In this document: piece by piece, positions 13,343 through 13,808 of the stretch | Layout of the letters: every line of letters begins with the position of its first letter | How positions within the stretch are numbered: the first letter of the stretch is position 1 | Source of the DNA: Abditibacteriales bacterium | GTDB taxonomy: Bacteria > Armatimonadota > Abditibacteriia > Abditibacteriales > JANWYM01 | NCBI GenBank assembly: GCA_025055355.1 | Contig: JANWYM010000052.1 | Coordinates: 1-13,808 of the forward strand | DNA length: 13,808 nt | Direction: 5' to 3' | The notes under the pieces: generated by a model | The model's input: the letters and a program-made list of their open reading frames with translations, nothing else | Told to the model about the DNA's origin: nothing | Database searches by the model: none | Position numbers and translations under genes: made by a program

Positions 13343-13445
13343 AGGGTGGAGGGTTGAGGGCTCATAGACATCCCAATGGATCGGGAGTTCAGGACGCCCA
13401 AAGCATCGCGCTACGCCAACCCCTTAATCCTCGACCCTTAACCCT
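13343..13445. repeat. Inverted pair of heptamer mini-arrays
   Basis: Left: AGGGTGG, AGGGTTG, AGGGCTC (13343-13363), starting one base after the TGA stop of the C26-like gene. Right: CCTTAAT, CCTCGAC, CCTTAAC, CCT (13422-13445), whose reverse complement reads as AGGGTTA, AGGGTCG, AGGATTA. The two short arrays face each other around a 58-bp core and end just before the Shine-Dalgarno site of the M42 gene. The architecture is like that of the octamer arrays at 1223-1487 but the unit is different. Confidence 0.7.
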
Positions 13446-13451
13446 AAAAAT

Positions 13452-13457
13452 GAGGAG
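13452..13457 (+). promoter_or_regulatory. Shine-Dalgarno site of the M42 gene
   Basis: GAGGAG, 7 bases before the ATG at 13465, fixes that start. Confidence 0.7.
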
Positions 13458-13464
13458 TTACGAC

Positions 13465-13808
13465 ATGGAACTATTGAAGGAACTATGCGAAACGCCGGGC
13501 ATTCCCGGTCACGAGGAACAGTTGCGGGCGATAGTGCGACGGGAGTTGAAGGACTGCTCGGACGAGATGCGTGTGGACGCCTTGGGCAATCTGATATGCG
13601 TCAAGCGGGGGCGGAGCGCGAAGAAACTAATGATCGCCGCGCACATGGACGAGATCGGTTTCGTCGTGACCTACATCGAGGACAAAGGCTTCCTGCGCCT
13701 CGCCCCGCTGGGCGGGCATGACCCGCGCAACATGGTGGCGCAGCACGTGCTGGTGCGCGGCAAAGACGGGCAGTATTTGCGCGGGTTACTCTACCCCGGC
13801 CAGAAGCC
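13465..13808 (+). CDS. M42-family aminopeptidase, N-terminal part (runs off window)
   Basis: The first 114 codons of a metallo-aminopeptidase of family M42 (tetrahedral TET/glutamyl aminopeptidase, CelM group), read as a separate ATG-start frame. Features are E-L-C-E-T-P-G-I-P-G-H-E-E at residues 6-18, V-D-A-L-G-N-L at 37-43, and the first metal-binding motif A-A-H-M-D-E-I-G with His60 and Asp62, followed by the dodecamer-forming beta domain beginning near G-F-L-R-L-A-P-L-G-G. Proteins of this family are about 340-360 residues, so two thirds lie beyond the window. They form cytoplasmic dodecamers that trim short peptides, which fits the exported M28 peptidase and C26-like hydrolase just upstream. 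Confidence 0.93.
   Translation, partial: MELLKELCETPGIPGHEEQLRAIVRRELKDCSDEMRVDALGNLICVKRGRSAKKLMIAAHMDEIGFVVTYIEDKGFLRLAPLGGHDPRNMVAQHVLVRGKDGQYLRGLLYPGQK

Overview
The window is chromosomal DNA of a GC-rich bacterium, with hand-counted coding stretches near 60% G+C. The gene set includes a PDZ/radical-SAM DUF512 protein, a TM1506-type DUF1893 protein, an HU protein, a trehalase/GH63-like hydrolase and M28/M42 peptidases. The intergenic spaces are crowded with short palindromic repeats. Together these suggest a thermophilic or metagenome-derived lineage such as Armatimonadota or a relative. That placement is a low-confidence inference; no rRNA or tRNA gene is present to test it.

Layout: (1) 1-5542, plus strand: three GT4-fold glycosyltransferases followed by a MurJ/MviN-type flippase, which reads as a surface polysaccharide or lipid-linked glycan module. 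(2) 5613-6646, plus strand: a DJ-1/PfpI-family protein and a DUF1893 protein. (3) 6630-11350, minus strand, read right to left: a GH63/trehalase-like (alpha/alpha)6 hydrolase, an HU-family DNA-binding protein, a DUF512 radical-SAM-like protein, and a compositionally odd small ORF that converges on DUF1893. (4) 11351-11760: a 410-bp divergent intergenic region with a promoter facing each way and two large palindromic elements. (5) 11761-13808, plus strand: an exported M28-type metallopeptidase, a class-I glutamine-amidotransferase-like (C26/PuuD-type) hydrolase and the start of an M42 aminopeptidase, together a peptide and gamma-glutamyl catabolism set.

The most unusual content is the repeats. 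An 8-bp unit (GTGCCAAC and close variants) forms arrays on both sides of the first glycosyltransferase gene. Between the first and second glycosyltransferases it forms a head-to-head inverted array of about 265 bp that could fold into one very long hairpin. A different, 7-bp unit is arranged the same way before the M42 gene. A 39-bp palindromic repeat occurs three times in frame inside the flippase gene, in the linker between its two membrane lobes. Several repeat families lie exactly on stop codons, so they provide or directly follow the 3' ends of genes. I do not recognise a complete new defence or biosynthetic system here; the repeat architecture is the best candidate for something undescribed.
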